A DNA stretch of 64,000 nucleotides from Humulus lupulus (GCF_963169125.1 NC_084793.1:38776578-38840577); one strand, 5' to 3'. Shown: positions 12,167 to 23,961, numbered from the stretch's first letter. The notes: generated by a model not told the origin, from the letters alone. Translations and numbers: made by a program.

Positions 12167-12603
12167 ACAGCTACAGGACATACGCCATTCTCTTTGGTGT
12201 TTGGACATGAAGCCATGTTGCCAGTTGAACTCACTCCTCCATCGCAAAGACGAGAGGCATACGATCAGGGAAGGAACCATTAACTAATAGAAGAGTCGCT
12301 TAATTTAATCGAAGAAAGACAAGAAAATGTAAGCATTAGAGTAGCAACACATCAACAAAAAGTGGCCAGATACTTCAACTTCAGAGTGAAAGATCGAAAA
12401 TTTTAGGTTGGGGACATAGTACTCCATAGGGTGTTCCTGAACACTAAGGACACTACGGCAGGGGTACTAGGACCTAACTGGGAAGGGCCATACCTTGCGG
12501 AGGAGGTGATCTCACCAGGGACGTACAAGATAGCTCGATTGAATGGAGAACTAATAAAAAAAACTACTAGAACGACGAACACCTCTGCCGGTACTATCAG
12601 TAA
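12167..12603 (+). pseudogene. Element C (Tat-type) integrase C-terminal end of pol
   Basis: This starts abruptly at [13 protein letters not shown] and continues EAMLPVELTPPSQRREAYD, LNLIEERQE and VGDIVLHRVF. The GPY/F-type C-terminal module follows (GVLGPNWEGPYLAEEV, then SPGTYKI, about 12445-12540). The end, in a shifted frame, is NDEHLCRYYQ with TAA at 12601-12603. These words are typical of the Tat/Athila-like branch rather than of element B's Tekay-like pol, so the 5' two-thirds of C is missing. Stops at about 12286 and 12403, plus a frameshift in an A-run near 12556, show that it is dead. The integrase C-terminus normally contacts DNA and supports strand transfer. Confidence 0.8.
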
Positions 12604-12734
12604 AGACTGACCAGCAGCAACACACGTTTTAATTTGCAAATGTACTATTTATGAATTATCTATGTAACAGCCATTGTTCTTTAATGAATGAATTTAATTT
12701 CTAAATTTTCTATAGTTCTTTAAATTTCTTTCGA

Positions 12735-13440
12735 TAAGGGACTTGTCCTTTAGACCTGTCAACCCCATCGGATCATGTTCGATCTTGGTCCTTGAGGGAC
12801 CTATCGACCCATAAGATCCATACGAGAGACATGTCTTAGGACCTTGTCACCCAAACATTGGATCATGTTTGATTCTGGTCCTTGAGGGACCCATCGGCCC
12901 ATAAGATCCACACGAGAGACAGGTCCTAGGACCTTGTCGCCCAAACATTGGATCATGTTCGATTCAGGTCCTTGAGGGACCTATCAACCCATAAGATCCA
13001 CATGAGAGACAGGTCCTAGGACCTTGTCGCCCAAACATTGGATCATGTTCGATTCTGGTCCTTAAGGGACCTATCGACCCATAAGATCCACATAAGAGAC
13101 AGGTCCTAGGACCTTGTGGCCAAACTATTTGATCATGTCCGATCCTGGTTCTTGAGGAACCTATCGACCCACACGATCAACAAAAGAGACAGGCCCTAGG
13201 ACCTTGTCGCCAAATTAATGGATCATGTTCGATCTTGGTTCTTGAGGAGCCTATCGACCCATAAGATCCAAATGAGAGACTGGTTCGAGGAACTTGTCGC
13301 CAACTTATTTGATCACGTTCGATCCTGGTTCTTGAGGAGCCTATCGACCCACACGATCAAAAAACAAGAGACTGGTCTGAGGACTAGTCGCCATTAACAA
13401 ATCATAATTGAATCTGGTCCTTGAGGGACCGATCGATAAT
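12735..13440 (+). repeat. 90-bp tandem repeats in the element C 3' untranslated region
   Basis: Seven to eight head-to-tail copies with period 90 bp. The word GATCATGTTCGAT recurs near 12771, 12862, 12952, 13042, 13130, 13220 and 13310, and each copy also has GGTCCTTGAGGGACC (itself nearly palindromic) and CTAGGACCTTGTCGCC. Later copies diverge more. The repeats start about 130 bp after the pol stop. Tandem repeats at this place are known in Tat-lineage elements. The following 13441-13922 is non-coding spacer in which I see nothing else. Confidence 0.9.
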
Positions 13441-13922
13441 TTGATCTAAGACTCGTAACAGGCTCGATTAGCCCATCTAGACCTGGTTGGTCCAACTTAG
13501 ACATTTCTGTCTACAATCATTATAACGAGTACACGAGAGATTACGTAGATCATGATCAACACTTGCTACACAATCTTCATCTGTGTATAGGTATCACTAC
13601 TACTGAGTATGAAACCATCACCCGACTACCAATGAGGGACAAGCATTTGCTGCTTGCATCATTGGATGAAAATGATAGTATTATGTGTCTAAATGCTTGA
13701 AGCAAGGCATGGTCAAGTAGCAAGTGACCAAGGCTTTTAAACCCATGATCACTTGGGGGCATATAGTACATACCGATCGTGTTATACACGATCAATGAAG
13801 GTGTGAACTTAAGTACTAAGCAAGATCAAGTTTTTCTAGGACATTTGTTCAACATATGTTTCGAAAGTGCAAAAAAAAAAGGCATTGGCACGGAGACTCC
13901 TAGCCATGTCCCTTATAGGGTG

Positions 13923-16199
13923 GTCGGTGTAACGCCCTGGTTACCCCAGAACAGTTACGGTGAACCGGAAATTTGACTCGTTACCCGAGTCCTTTGGCTA
14001 AAAATGTGATCTAGGTGTTATTATCAGGTTAAGGTAGAAAACCAGCAAAAAGGAAAGGGTACATTTCATTAAGTAAATAAACTGCTCATGAGCCTTTCAA
14101 AATGTTTACAAGTAGTTCGTAATATAAAAGAGTCGCTACAGTTCCAAATTTACGATCCCCGCCGGCCTAAGCGACAAAAATAGGGTAAACCCCTAGTCCC
14201 TCTGAGAACTCCTTGACCGTGGCGGTCAAGCGGCCCTGTATGTACACAACATCGCCCAAGCTCTCCACTCAGGGCTGGTTAAGTTTTTCCTTCCCTTTAC
14301 CTGCACCACAAAGCACCCATGAGCCAAGGCCCAGCAAGAAAACATAAAAAAGCATGATATAATATCAACAACGATCATAATAACCACTCAGGACTATCAG
14401 TCCAAGCGAATAGGTGACAATAGCCAAAAGTCACAATAATGAGCATCGCTCCCTCTAGCCATGTGACGATAGGGTCACCAGGGCTTAACTGACAAGTAAT
14501 TCTCTTATAAGTTTGATCAGGACAGGTGCGAGGTGAATAGTCACCAACATAACCTTCCTCACGACCCTAGAGTCGAAGCTATGGACAACGTCCCTTAGCC
14601 ATGTGACTAACGGTCACCGGGGTCATATACCTTGCCTATAGACATCTGGTCGTGGACCAGACAGGCGCTTATAAGTTCTTCGACCTTAGGGTCAGTCCCG
14701 CATTAATGCCATAGAGCCATTCAATGCGTGATCATCGACTTTAGAGTCGGTCCCTGACTAGTCAGTGTCTTAAACGGGTAATCAGCATTCATTAGCATTT
14801 AATATGCAGTCCGCATTCACATATATCAACCAACATGCCCCAATGTCAAACCATGCATGTCATATACCTGTACAGGGTGCAACTGTATCCATACACTGTT
14901 TTCTTACCTCAAGTTCGAGCGAGAAGTATGATAAAGACAACCCTTGAGAACGATCGATCTCTTAGTTCCTTAGCGGTTACCTAATCACAACCAATTATAA
15001 CCTCCATTAATGAGTATCCACAATAATAGGTTCTTAACCTAAGCACCACCCTCGGGACCTCAAAACATGCCCACACGGTGAGTAGATTCGATCCCGGGCC
15101 TTAAGGATTGAAACCCCAAGTCAAAAACCCTTAAAAACACTCAAAACGGGGTTTGGAAGGAACAGGGTAGCGCTACAGCGCTCAACCCCTAGCGCCACAG
15201 CGCTCTACTCAGAGCCTCCCAAAAGCCAAAAAGCCTCCTAAGGAGCGCTATAGCGCCCTAGGGTGGGCGCTGTAGCGCTACCTCCAGGCCTAAACACCCC
15301 TGAACCGACCTTCTTCAACTTCTTCGATTCTAACTCGATTTCCAAGCTTCCAAATCCTATTCTTGATGCCAAATAAACCCAAAAACCATCCCAACACACC
15401 CCAAACATCACAAGCATGGGAACCCTAGCCAAAACTCCCAACAAAACCATGAATTCACCCTAGTAAACCCAGCTGAAAAACAAAACCAAAACAGAGCAAA
15501 CCAGAGAAAACCATGGTTAGAAACTTACCCAAAGCTCGGCTTATGATGGTCTTCAATGGTGGAACACACTCCTAAACTCCCAAGGCTTGCTTCTTAAGCT
15601 TGAATCCTCAAAATTGGTTCAAAAACCACAAAGAACAGTGAGGAGAAGAAGGTACGGGAGAACTCTAAAGTATACTCTGTTTTTCCATCATTTTCTTCAG
15701 CCATCAAGAGTTATATCTATCCTAGGGGTGAAATGTCCATTTTACCCCTAGGTCATTTAATACTTTCTAAAGGCTCCCAAGGGCAAATTTGGTACTTTCC
15801 TCCTATCCCGTTAATCACAATTAACGCTCTCCAATTCCCGCTATTCTCAATAATCACAAATACCAATAACTCACATCTCGTTACCCTTTATCTCCCGATA
15901 ACGCCCTAATCATCAAAATCACCCCGAGACTCAACCCAAGTCCCGACACTTAAACCTGTTGTGACTAAACCACTAATCAATATGCTACGGTCGTCTCATG
16001 TCGAATAGCTCGAGCAAACCCACATCATAATGTGGTCTCAACATATATCACCGACATGCATACAATTAACATTATATTATAATATAATTCTCATAAACAT
16101 GTATAAACACATTTAATGGCGTAATTAAACAATTATGGCCCTCCCGACCTACTAATCCAGCCGTTAACCGTAATAGGGAATTCGGGGCATTACAGTCGG
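13923..16199 (-). mobile_element. Gypsy solo LTR (13928-16194), minus orientation, TSD gtcgg
   Basis: The insertion is flanked by gtcgg at 13923-13927 and 16195-16199. Read on the minus strand it begins TGTAATGCCCCGAATTCCC and ends CCAGGGCGTTACA, the same termini as the solo LTR at 7651, so it is a related family member in the opposite orientation. There is no coding content. On the minus strand, in order, it has a palindrome cluster of AGCGCTACAGCGCT type words (15285-15167), a donor-like GAG|GTAAGAAAA (intron start 14907), imperfect repeats, and an acceptor-like GGTGCAG|GTAAAGG (intron end 14301) within the shared GCTGGGC...CACAAAG motif. Confidence 0.95.
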
Positions 16200-16567
16200 C
16201 CAGTCCATCAACCTATAGTGTGGTCAGTCTATCACCCATGGGGTGGTCGACCTGACCGTTTTGTTCATGGTACTTGGTGAAGTACTATACTACTCACATT
16301 ACCATGGTTGTTAGCATGAAAAACGTAAAAGAGTAAGGTTAGTATGGCATGAAAATACATGTGTTCAGAGTATACCAATACCTGAACCATTGAGGGTTAT
16401 GAGTTTATATACTTAGTAAGCATTGGAAATAAAAAAAATTCAATCAATACACTGAGTACTCATAATAAAAAGGCATAAAGGCATAACATGTCATATGTAA
16501 ATATTGTCAAGTACAAGGTGCCCCACCAATGGCATGAGAGGAAAAATAGAATAAAAGACCAAGAATA
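16200..16567. other. Element C spacer downstream of the antisense gene
   Basis: Non-coding stretch between the solo LTR and the end of the antisense gene. It holds degenerate copies of a GGTGGTCGGCC-type word also seen at 19260-20130 and in the C 3' LTR. Nothing else is recognised. Confidence 0.5.
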
Positions 16568-19142
16568 CTAACTAGGGCGATGAGTATCATCTAAAAGACT
16601 ACTCTGAGCCTCGGCAGCCTCACGAGCCAGACACTTCCTAAGCTCTTTCGCTCGTGTCTTCTCGGGAAGGAAATCCAAGTTCAGATCTTTGTTAGACTTC
16701 CAGATCAAGTAGAAGCAAAAGAAGTATGTCTTTGAATACTCCTCTCAAACCTTGTCCCGAGCAGCTTTGACCTCTTGCTCCTTCTCGACAAGAGAATCCT
16801 TCCGCAATTGGTCCATGTCGGCAATCAGCTTCTTTTTCTCATATTCAGATTGTTGGAGCCGATCGGCAAGTTCCCTCTCCATCTGGATTATCTTGGAAGT
16901 CAACTCAGTCACTTCTTTATATTTGAGCTCCACAATACTGTGAAGGGTGTTGATCTCGTCATCCTTTAAGCCAATGTCAGCATCCCTAGAGCCAAGAACA
17001 CGCCTAAGGTCCAGTGCCTTCTTGTGGATGGCTTCAAGCTCAGAACGAAGGTTGGAGAGTGTAGAAGTACACTCTAAAAACCTATCACGGACATGAGAGA
17101 CCAACATCAATGCCTGCAAAATACATACACGTGTTAGATAAACATCAGAACATAAGCTAAATAGACAAGAAGGAAACTGTGAAGGACTCACACTCTGAAT
17201 GTCTAAGAGTGACTTCGTGAGAATGTTGTTCAGGTCCTCATTCATGATCCCATTAAAGGATGTTGTTGTTTGCTCCAGATGCGATGCTCGGTCCTTGAGG
17301 GCGCTTAAGTTCCGCATAGCAAACTGATGTAGCTCAGATAAAGGGGCGGGCGCAGAGCAAGAAGCACCCGCATAATTGAAAGTGGGAGGAACTGGTGTAG
17401 AAAAAGATGGCTCTACCTTTGTGACAGGGCTAGACGCCAAAGGAGTCAGAGGAGATACCTCAAGAGGAATCTCCATGACCGACTCAGCCTCAACCCTGGC
17501 CCTTTTTGCCGCTCGAATAGAAGGACGAGCCTCGATGGGAGTCGACCTTTGCTGGATATGAACAAAGCCAAACATGTTTGAGCCTGCAAAAGAGGATCAG
17601 ATGTTAGAAGGATATTAAGCACAGATGAATCATAAAATAAAGGTGATAAAGTGTCAGACCTTCTGAATATGATTCGAGTTCGAACGTAGCCTCATCAAAG
17701 TCATCTGAAGCAAGCGATGAGTATGCGGCAGATACATCCACCTCATCACCCTCATGCCCGACTAGCACCGGCGAAGAGGGTATCTATTCGATATGAATAG
17801 GTCCCGGGGAGTTTATGGCTATCATGGGCTCGGGACCATCGTCATCCGGAACATCTAATATGGTAGGAAGAAACAGCCCCACCTTCCTAAGGTTCTCTGG
17901 AGTAACGAAAGTCTTAACATTCTTCTCTTCAAGGGTCATGGCAATCAATGCCTTGGCCCTAACTGTCATATCCTGAGTTGGGAGTGGTCTATAAAAGGGC
18001 CCAACGTGCTTCAACTTGGAGTAATTGGCATCTGCGTCCTTAGTAAAGAAATAGTTGTCGGCATATCTAAATGCCTTGCTATTTCAGGAGATCTCTTCCA
18101 AGAAGGTGTTGGTACCCTCGCTCATATAATGGTGGAAGTGGAAATATCCCGAGTTACACTGAGAAGGGTTTGTCTTCAGGTCAAATAGATAGTGGATCTC
18201 ATGAAGCATTGGGGCAGCCCATTGTCTGCGGTGATAGATGATGTACAATGCAAACAAGGCCAAGATCGCATTAGGAGCCAGTTGAGAAGGACTAATACCA
18301 AAATATTCTGCTACACTTCGGAAGTACGGATGAAGAGGAAGCAAAGCCCCAGACCTAATGGCGGAGCGTGTCCAAGCGCACATACCCAGAGGGGGGTCCT
18401 CAGCTCTGTCATCTGGACCAAGGATAGTGATGGAAACCCCGGAGAGGTCAAAGGTCTTCCTCAAATTCTTTACCTTCTCCCCAGTCATGTCAGAGACCGC
18501 CCCCTTGAACCAAACAACCTCATAATCAGTAGGGCAAGGCTTCTCAACTGGTTTCCATATGATCTCACTGGCAAAGGTGGCCCCAGAATCTGATGAATGG
18601 AACTCCTTTTGTCATCTCTTCTTCTGCTGCTCAGCTGGTGAGACTATTTTGCTCTTGGAAGGAGGGCGGACTACCTTAGGACGAAATCTGTGATTGGGAC
18701 GCTCCTAAGGATGAGCAGTGTAGCGACGTGAGCCCTCTATATAATCTTGCCAAAAAGAAGATCAATGGAGAACCCGACTAGTATCTCAGTGTGAAGGGCG
18801 TTGCAATGGTTCTCGCTGACCTGACCTATTCCGCTGAGAAGAATGACTCCGCTGAGGTGTGCATTGGGTACCTTGGGAGCCACGGGGTGTAGTATGCTGA
18901 GACGTAATTTGAGAAGAGCCCAACAAGGAGCCTTGAGTGATATGCCTGACAATCTAAGGATCATCTTCAAAGGGTTGTCGGGTTGTCTGTTTCACTCTCG
19001 CCATTGGACAATACCTCTTTAAGAAACCTTCCTCACCGAATAAGTATAAAGTAGAACGAGGAAGAATCCTTTTCAACCTTTCCAAAAACTCTTGAGGATT
19101 ACACTCACCTACTGACTTGTCTGGTGAAGAAGAGTTGGACAT
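16568..19142 (-). pseudogene. Antisense accessory gene of Tat element C ('putative gypsy type transposon' domain, coiled coil, two introns)
   Basis: The gene lies antisense to pol between the integrase end and the 3' LTR, as in the Grande/RIRE2 branch of Tat. It starts at ATG 19142-19140. The first exon segment includes PMARVKQTTRQPFEDDP. The domain at 18488-18084 (LLPLHPYFRSVAEYFGI, SPSQLAPNAILALFALY) matches the family known as Transposase_28 / putative gypsy type transposon. An acidic linker follows (18014-17700), then a Ser/Pro-rich stretch and a long coiled coil (about 17113-16745). Two introns are visible: 17659-17584 (donor GTCTGA, acceptor TTTTGCAG) and 17191-17114 (donor GTGAGT, acceptor TTTTGCAG), and the frame is kept across both. 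Stops near 18954, 18084, 17784 and 16745 and degradation between 18950 and 18490 break it. Function is unknown. The likely end is TAG at 16568. Confidence 0.65.
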
Positions 19143-19259
19143 CTGCAACAGAGGAAAAATAAAGATTAAAGTAAGTGAATGATCATAATGAAGCCAACAG
19201 CTGGGGGCAGGTTCATGAACGAAAGAGTCAAAATGAAGGAATCAGGAGCAGGACAGGGG

Positions 19260-20130
19260 GTCGGCCTAGTGAGCTTAAGCATAGGCCGACCACCCCAAGG
19301 AAGTAAGCTTCAGAAAGGTGCCTAAGGACTGTTCAATTCTCCAGAATATTTTTTGGGATTCCAGGTGGCCAGCTTATGCTTGGGCTAACCACCTTGAATC
19401 CCTGAAAATCATTTAAGGCAAGGGGTACTAGGCCTATGGACCCCTAGGGTGGTCAGCCTAGCCATACTTCTATCCCTAGGAATCACCCAAGGGGAGGAAA
19501 GGGAATGCTCGGCCCATGCCAAGGAGGTCCTCGGCCCAGGGACCTCTAGGGTGGTCGGCTTAGCCATAATTCTATCCCTGGAAATCGCCAAAGGGGAGGA
19601 AAGGGAATGCTCGACCCATGCCAAGGAGGTCCTCGACCTAGGGACCCGTAGGGTGGTCGGCCTAGCCATAATTCTATCCCTTGAAATCGCCCAAGGGTAG
19701 GAAAGGGAATGCTCGACCCATGCCAAGGACGTCCTCGGCCAGGGACCCCTAGGGTGGTCGGCCTAGCCATAATTCTATCCCTGGAAATCACCCAAGGGGA
19801 GGAAAGGGAATGCTCGGCCCATGCCAAGGAGGTCCTCGGCCCATAAGCCCCTAAAGTGGTCAGCCTAGCCCTAATTCAGGGTCTGGAAATCGCCTAAGGG
19901 AAGGGAAGAAAGTACTCGGCCCCCTAAGCTCTAGAGGTGCTCAGCCCAACCCAGTTCCTATGCCTGAAATCGCACAAGGAGAAGCAGGAGGTGATCGGCC
20001 TATGGAATGCTTGGCCCATGCCAAGGGGTACTCGGCTCATGCCATGTAAATACTCAACCCATGCCAAGGTGGTGCTCGGCCCAAATTAGGCCTATCCCTG
20101 GAAATCGCAGGCACTAGGGTATGGAGTCCT
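19260..20130. repeat. ~102-bp tandem repeats, element C 3' region
   Basis: The word GGGTGGTCGGCCTAGCCAT recurs near 19447, 19549, 19651 and 19752 (spacing 101-102 bp), and later copies to about 20130 are diverged. Each unit also has ATCGCCCAAGGGGAGG and ATGCTCGGCCCATGCC. Repetition keeps several frames open on both strands here, so the apparent ORFs at 19409-19827 are artefacts. Confidence 0.9.
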
Positions 20131-20499
20131 AGAAATCGCCAAAACTGATGAAGTGGTTAGCCTAGGGTCATGCTTCCCTGAAAATCGCCCAGGCTAAGAA
20201 ATTTTATAGAGAAATCTTTCAAGAAGGTCCATTATTTTGGATCAAGATACAACAAAAAAGATTCGGACGAAAATTCCTCAAGAAGGCAAAGTGTTTCTTA
20301 TGAATCTAAGCACATTTAAATTAAATGATGTGATGATTAGAAGAGAATACTTACAAAAAATCTGAGTTTGATGAAGATCTGGAAAAATTAGACTCAGATC
20401 CTTTTGAAATTGGCGCATGGAGTAGAGGAAAAGATGAGAGTGGCACATGGAGCAATAATGAAAGAGAGATGTACTTATAACCTCTCAGGCATACAAGAT

Positions 20500-20850
20500 A
20501 TTTTTAGGAATTCAAATTTCCTTGAAAAATATCCAATATTGTTTAAATTTAAATTCAAATTCCTTGAAAAATATTTATATTTCTAGGAAATAAAATTCCT
20601 TGAAAAATATTTATTATTTTAGGAATTAATATCCTTGAAAAATATATTATATTTTTAGGACCTTAAAAACTCCTTGAAAAATATATTATAATTTTAGGAT
20701 GTCAAATTTCCTTGAAAAATATATTATAATTTTAGGGTGTCAAATTTCCTTGAAAAATATATTGGATTTTTAGGAAATTAACTTTCCTTGAAAAACCTAA
20801 TTATTTTTAGGAATTAATAATTATTCTTGAAAAATTCATACCGAGCAAAG
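20500..20850. repeat. AT-rich ~40-55-bp tandem repeats, element C 3' region
   Basis: About eight copies of a unit built on TCCTTGAAAAATAT followed by TTTTAGGA. The spacing varies from about 40 to 55 bp. It lies just upstream of the polypurine tract and has no coding potential. Confidence 0.85.
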
Positions 20851-20966
20851 TATAGATAGTAACAAGTACTATATAATGTCCCCAGGGATTTGACTATTTA
20901 AGTACTGCTACAGTATGTTTCTCGGGCCTGGATCAAGTTTATCGTAATGATGAGTACATTACAATA

Positions 20967-20980
20967 AACTTAGGGGCAGA
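20967..20980 (+). other. Element C polypurine tract
   Basis: AACTTAGGGGCAGA immediately precedes the LTR start TGTTATCCC, as expected for the plus-strand primer site of an LTR retrotransposon. It supports plus orientation of C. Confidence 0.6.
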
Positions 20981-21950
20981 TGTTATCCCTCAAAAATACG
21001 AGGATGACGTGGCGAATGAGAATGTGACACGTGACATCAAAAATCAGGGAAAAATGACAAAGTATTGAGAAAAGACTGACGGGCAAAAAGGATAGGTTAA
21101 GGACCTATAGGAAAATCGGCCAAGCCAATACCCCCTAGGGGTGGTCGGCCTAAGCAGGCCTTATATCCCCTAGGGGTGGTCGGCCCAAGCAGGCCTTATA
21201 CCCATAGGGGTGCTCGGCCCAAGCAAGCCTTATACCCATAGGGGTGGTCAGCCCAAGCAGGCCCTATATCCCCTAAGGGTGGCCAGCCCAAGCAAGCCCT
21301 GTACCCCCTAGGGGTGGTCAGCCTGACCCTACCCCGGGTGGTCGGCGTAAACCCCCATGTACACTTCATCGAGAAGTAATTTCTCTCGTTCAAACTGAGA
21401 TGGACAGGCCTAGCACCCAGAAGGTCACAGGTCCAGCACCCAAGCTTTGGTCGTCGGGCCTCGCACCTAAGTCTGACATACCAACAGAGACTTAGCATTT
21501 CCCAGAGGTTTCTATCGTGCATTATCCACCACGATCTATAGAAACAAGAGAAGACCCACGATCTTATAATCGTGGGAAGGTGGACACGTACCTCTACTCA
21601 CCATGATCGTGTACCAAACCACAATCTCCAGTATTACTGATCGTGTAACAACCCGTGGAACTATAAATAAAGGACCCAGGGCTTCATAAGGAGGGATCTT
21701 TCTCTTTTTTTGGACTGGAAAAACTCTTATGAGAAGTGAATTACTGAGTTCATACTTGTAATTGTCGAGTAACTCAATACTAAAGACTGAGTGGATTAGG
21801 TTATTATTGTTCATCAGAACAGAGCTGAACCACTATAAATTTCTGTGTGTTTACTTAAGATAATCATATTATGTCATTTATATTACTTATTCCATTCAAA
21901 AGGTGTCGTATATTGTACATACGACCGTTGGCCAATTTCACAGGTCAACA
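20981..21950 (+). mobile_element. Element C 3' LTR (Tat type, 970 bp)
   Basis: It begins TGTTATCCC directly after the polypurine tract and ends CAGGTCAACA at 21950, where Copia-type E1 sequence starts. It contains about five copies of a CCTAGGGGTGGTCGGCC-type unit (21115-21340) and a TATA box TATAAATA at 21662-21669. Downstream of the TATA box is a plausible transcription start and leader. The 5' LTR and 5' half of C are absent from the window. Confidence 0.8.
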
Positions 21951-22351
21951 ACTATGAACTCATATATATGTCATCTGATCCTTTGAATCATGCGTTAAGG
22001 TTTGTCAGAATGATCAGGCTAAGAACAATTGTTTTGGGGACTCAATGATATATATGGCTGGGGACATAGTTTAACAGATATGGAATCTATACCTTCTTAT
22101 AGAGTGAATAATGGTTCCTTATTGGGTTCACTTTTGGATCTGAAAAGGTTATGAGCACCCACGTCGCAAACTTGTTGTGACACACACATATAAATATATA
22201 TATATATATATTATGTGATAATAAGAAACAGAGAGTGGTGTTTCAGAAAAAGTTTCGGAAATTGTCATCTTCTTTTTTTATTCTAACATTTCTCAAGCCA
22301 AAATCCAATTCTCATGTGTTGAGATAAACTTGTGATTTCTAAATTACAAAC
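21951..22351 (+). mobile_element. Copia-type LTR fragment E1
   Basis: 21952-22175 matches 53630-53860 nearly base for base (shared words CTATGAACTCATATATATG, GTTAAGGTTTGTCAGAATGA, ACAATTGTTTTGGGGACTC). 22250-22345 matches 55295-55400 (CTCATGTGTTGAGA, CTTGTGATT). About 1.4 kb present between these blocks in E2 is missing here, replaced by a CA/TA microsatellite (22180-22215). It is bounded on the left by the C LTR and on the right by the F LTR, so it looks like a fragment left by both insertions. Confidence 0.75.
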
Positions 22352-23121
22352 TATTACACCCAAATTTCGATAATGACCAAATGAACCTCGAAATGCAGGC
22401 TCGTAAAATGTAAGCTCGAAAATTACAAGCATTGGTTGAACATTGTATAAATTGACATGATTCTTAATCTGTTGTTATTGGTGATCGAGCATAAGTTGAA
22501 AGGTTCGAGCTTAGGTTTCAATCTCGAAAGAAAGAATCTTCTCTGAAGCATGTGGGTATTATTCGAGCCTTAGTTGCAGGCTCGAAGGCATTGGTCTCTG
22601 AAGACTGAGTTCGATGAAACCACTAGGTAAGGAGGAGGCTTACTAGAATAACGAGCTCGAAGTCTTAGTCAATCTCAAAAATGTGTTAACCTTGCATTCG
22701 TCAGCAACGCGATTTGCACACGGGAGCTGTTAAGAAGTCCCTATTCCTTAGGAATTTGTTGTTATAAGATATTAAATCCCAATTATCATGGGATATTTTG
22801 TAATTAATGTATTCATTGACATTTATTTTAAATTCGAATAATTGATTGTAACTTCCCTGAATTAGTGGAAGATATTCTCATAACTAGGTCTATAAATAGC
22901 CTGGTATTTTTCATTTGTATTGATGCACAAAATTATAGTGAGAATACTCTGCCAAATTGCTCTGAAAAAGTTTTGAGAGAGTGTCAAGATCAATAATATT
23001 GACTCGTGGAATAGGCAGACTTTAACTGCTAATCCACGTAAAAGTTTTTGTGTTCTTCTATTCTTTTTAAAATTTTGTTTAGTGGTCTTCAAAATTAAGT
23101 TGATGAAAAACGGCATCAACA
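22352..23121 (+). mobile_element. Element F 5' LTR (Tat type)
   Basis: It ends GGCATCAACA at 23121, just before the Tat-type PBS. The start is placed at TATTACACCC (22352), where similarity to Copia E1 stops, which would be a mutated TG. The left end is therefore less certain. A TATA box TATAAATAG is at 22891-22899, followed by a leader with a purine-rich stretch. GCTCGAA words recur in the U3 part (22400-22680). Confidence 0.7.
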
Positions 23122-23140
23122 ATTTGGTGCTTTCGTTGAG
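23122..23140 (+). other. Element F primer-binding site (Tat type)
   Basis: ATTTGGTGCTTTCGTTGAG directly after the LTR. Tat-lineage elements use a PBS of the TTTGGTGCC... style rather than the initiator Met form. I cannot name the tRNA with confidence. Confidence 0.6.
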
Positions 23141-23192
23141 AGCATTAAGAAAATCTTTGTATTGTTTAATCAGAAGCCTCCTACATTGCATC

Positions 23193-23956
23193 AATGGCCG
23201 CCATGAACAATCCAAGTGCTGGTGGGCAACCATTGCCTCAAATCCCTGAGGAACAAACTCCTTAGACTGAGAACTATCCACAAAGGCCTGGGAAACAACC
23301 TATGGCAGATCACGGCACGGGCGAGGGGAGTGTATCATCTGAATCCAGGGGGCCACCTGCTCCAAACCCCAGGCCTGACGAGGACCTCAATTATAATCCT
23401 AAGAGGTATGTGCCCATTGTGGAACTGGAGAATCGCCAACTATGCCAACAATTGGCCAAAGCCACACGGCCTAATGAAAAATTGGCCAACAGGCCGCCAA
23501 GGCTCAGGCGCCTCCCCAGTGGGCCAGAGGGCATCCCTGTGAGAGCACGACTGCTAGAAGGGTCGAACAAAGGGCCTAGCAGACCCAGCCAAGGCCCAGG
23601 ACAAACACTGATAATGATTGCCCTGGGAGGAATACTCAAACTACTACTACTAGTAATCTGACGGTGAGTGTAACTGCGGGAACGAAGAATAACCGAGCTC
23701 CCTCAGTAGCTCAGAACACTAACCCTCACCATGTCAAGAATAACCCAGAGCTAGTGCAGGCCAATTCTGGGCCTTCCAAGCCCAACAATGAAAGGCCCCC
23801 ACCGTCACCTATAAGGCATCCTTCGTCTCCAATAAGGGACCTATCTCCGGTGCAAAAGGCACCCCAGCCGGCTCCTAACAGGAACCAGAAAGGAAAGCGA
23901 GCACCTCAAAGACCTTCTCAGAGTGGCAGCCGAGACAGGAACCGCATAGCTCAACC
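23193..23956 (+). pseudogene. Element F gag, N-terminal part
   Basis: It begins at ATG 23193 (MAAMNNPSAGGQPLPQIPEE), about 70 bp after the PBS, and is Pro/Asn-rich as usual for Tat Gag N-termini. There is an early stop at 23263, then YVPIVELENRQLCQQLAKA (about 23406-23460), a frameshift near 23640, and further Pro-rich sequence to 23956. Element G is inserted directly afterwards, and gag resumes at 40714. No catalytic role. It would be the structural protein of the particle. Confidence 0.65.
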
Positions 23957-23961
23957 CGGAC

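Noticed and set aside
16752..17561. Plus-strand ORFs overlapping the antisense gene
   Set aside because: They are shadows of the minus-strand coiled-coil gene, with no domain words of their own.
19409..19827. Overlapping ORFs on both strands with repeating protein words
   Set aside because: They come from the 102-bp tandem array, whose length is a multiple of three, so several frames stay open. No start or domain supports coding.
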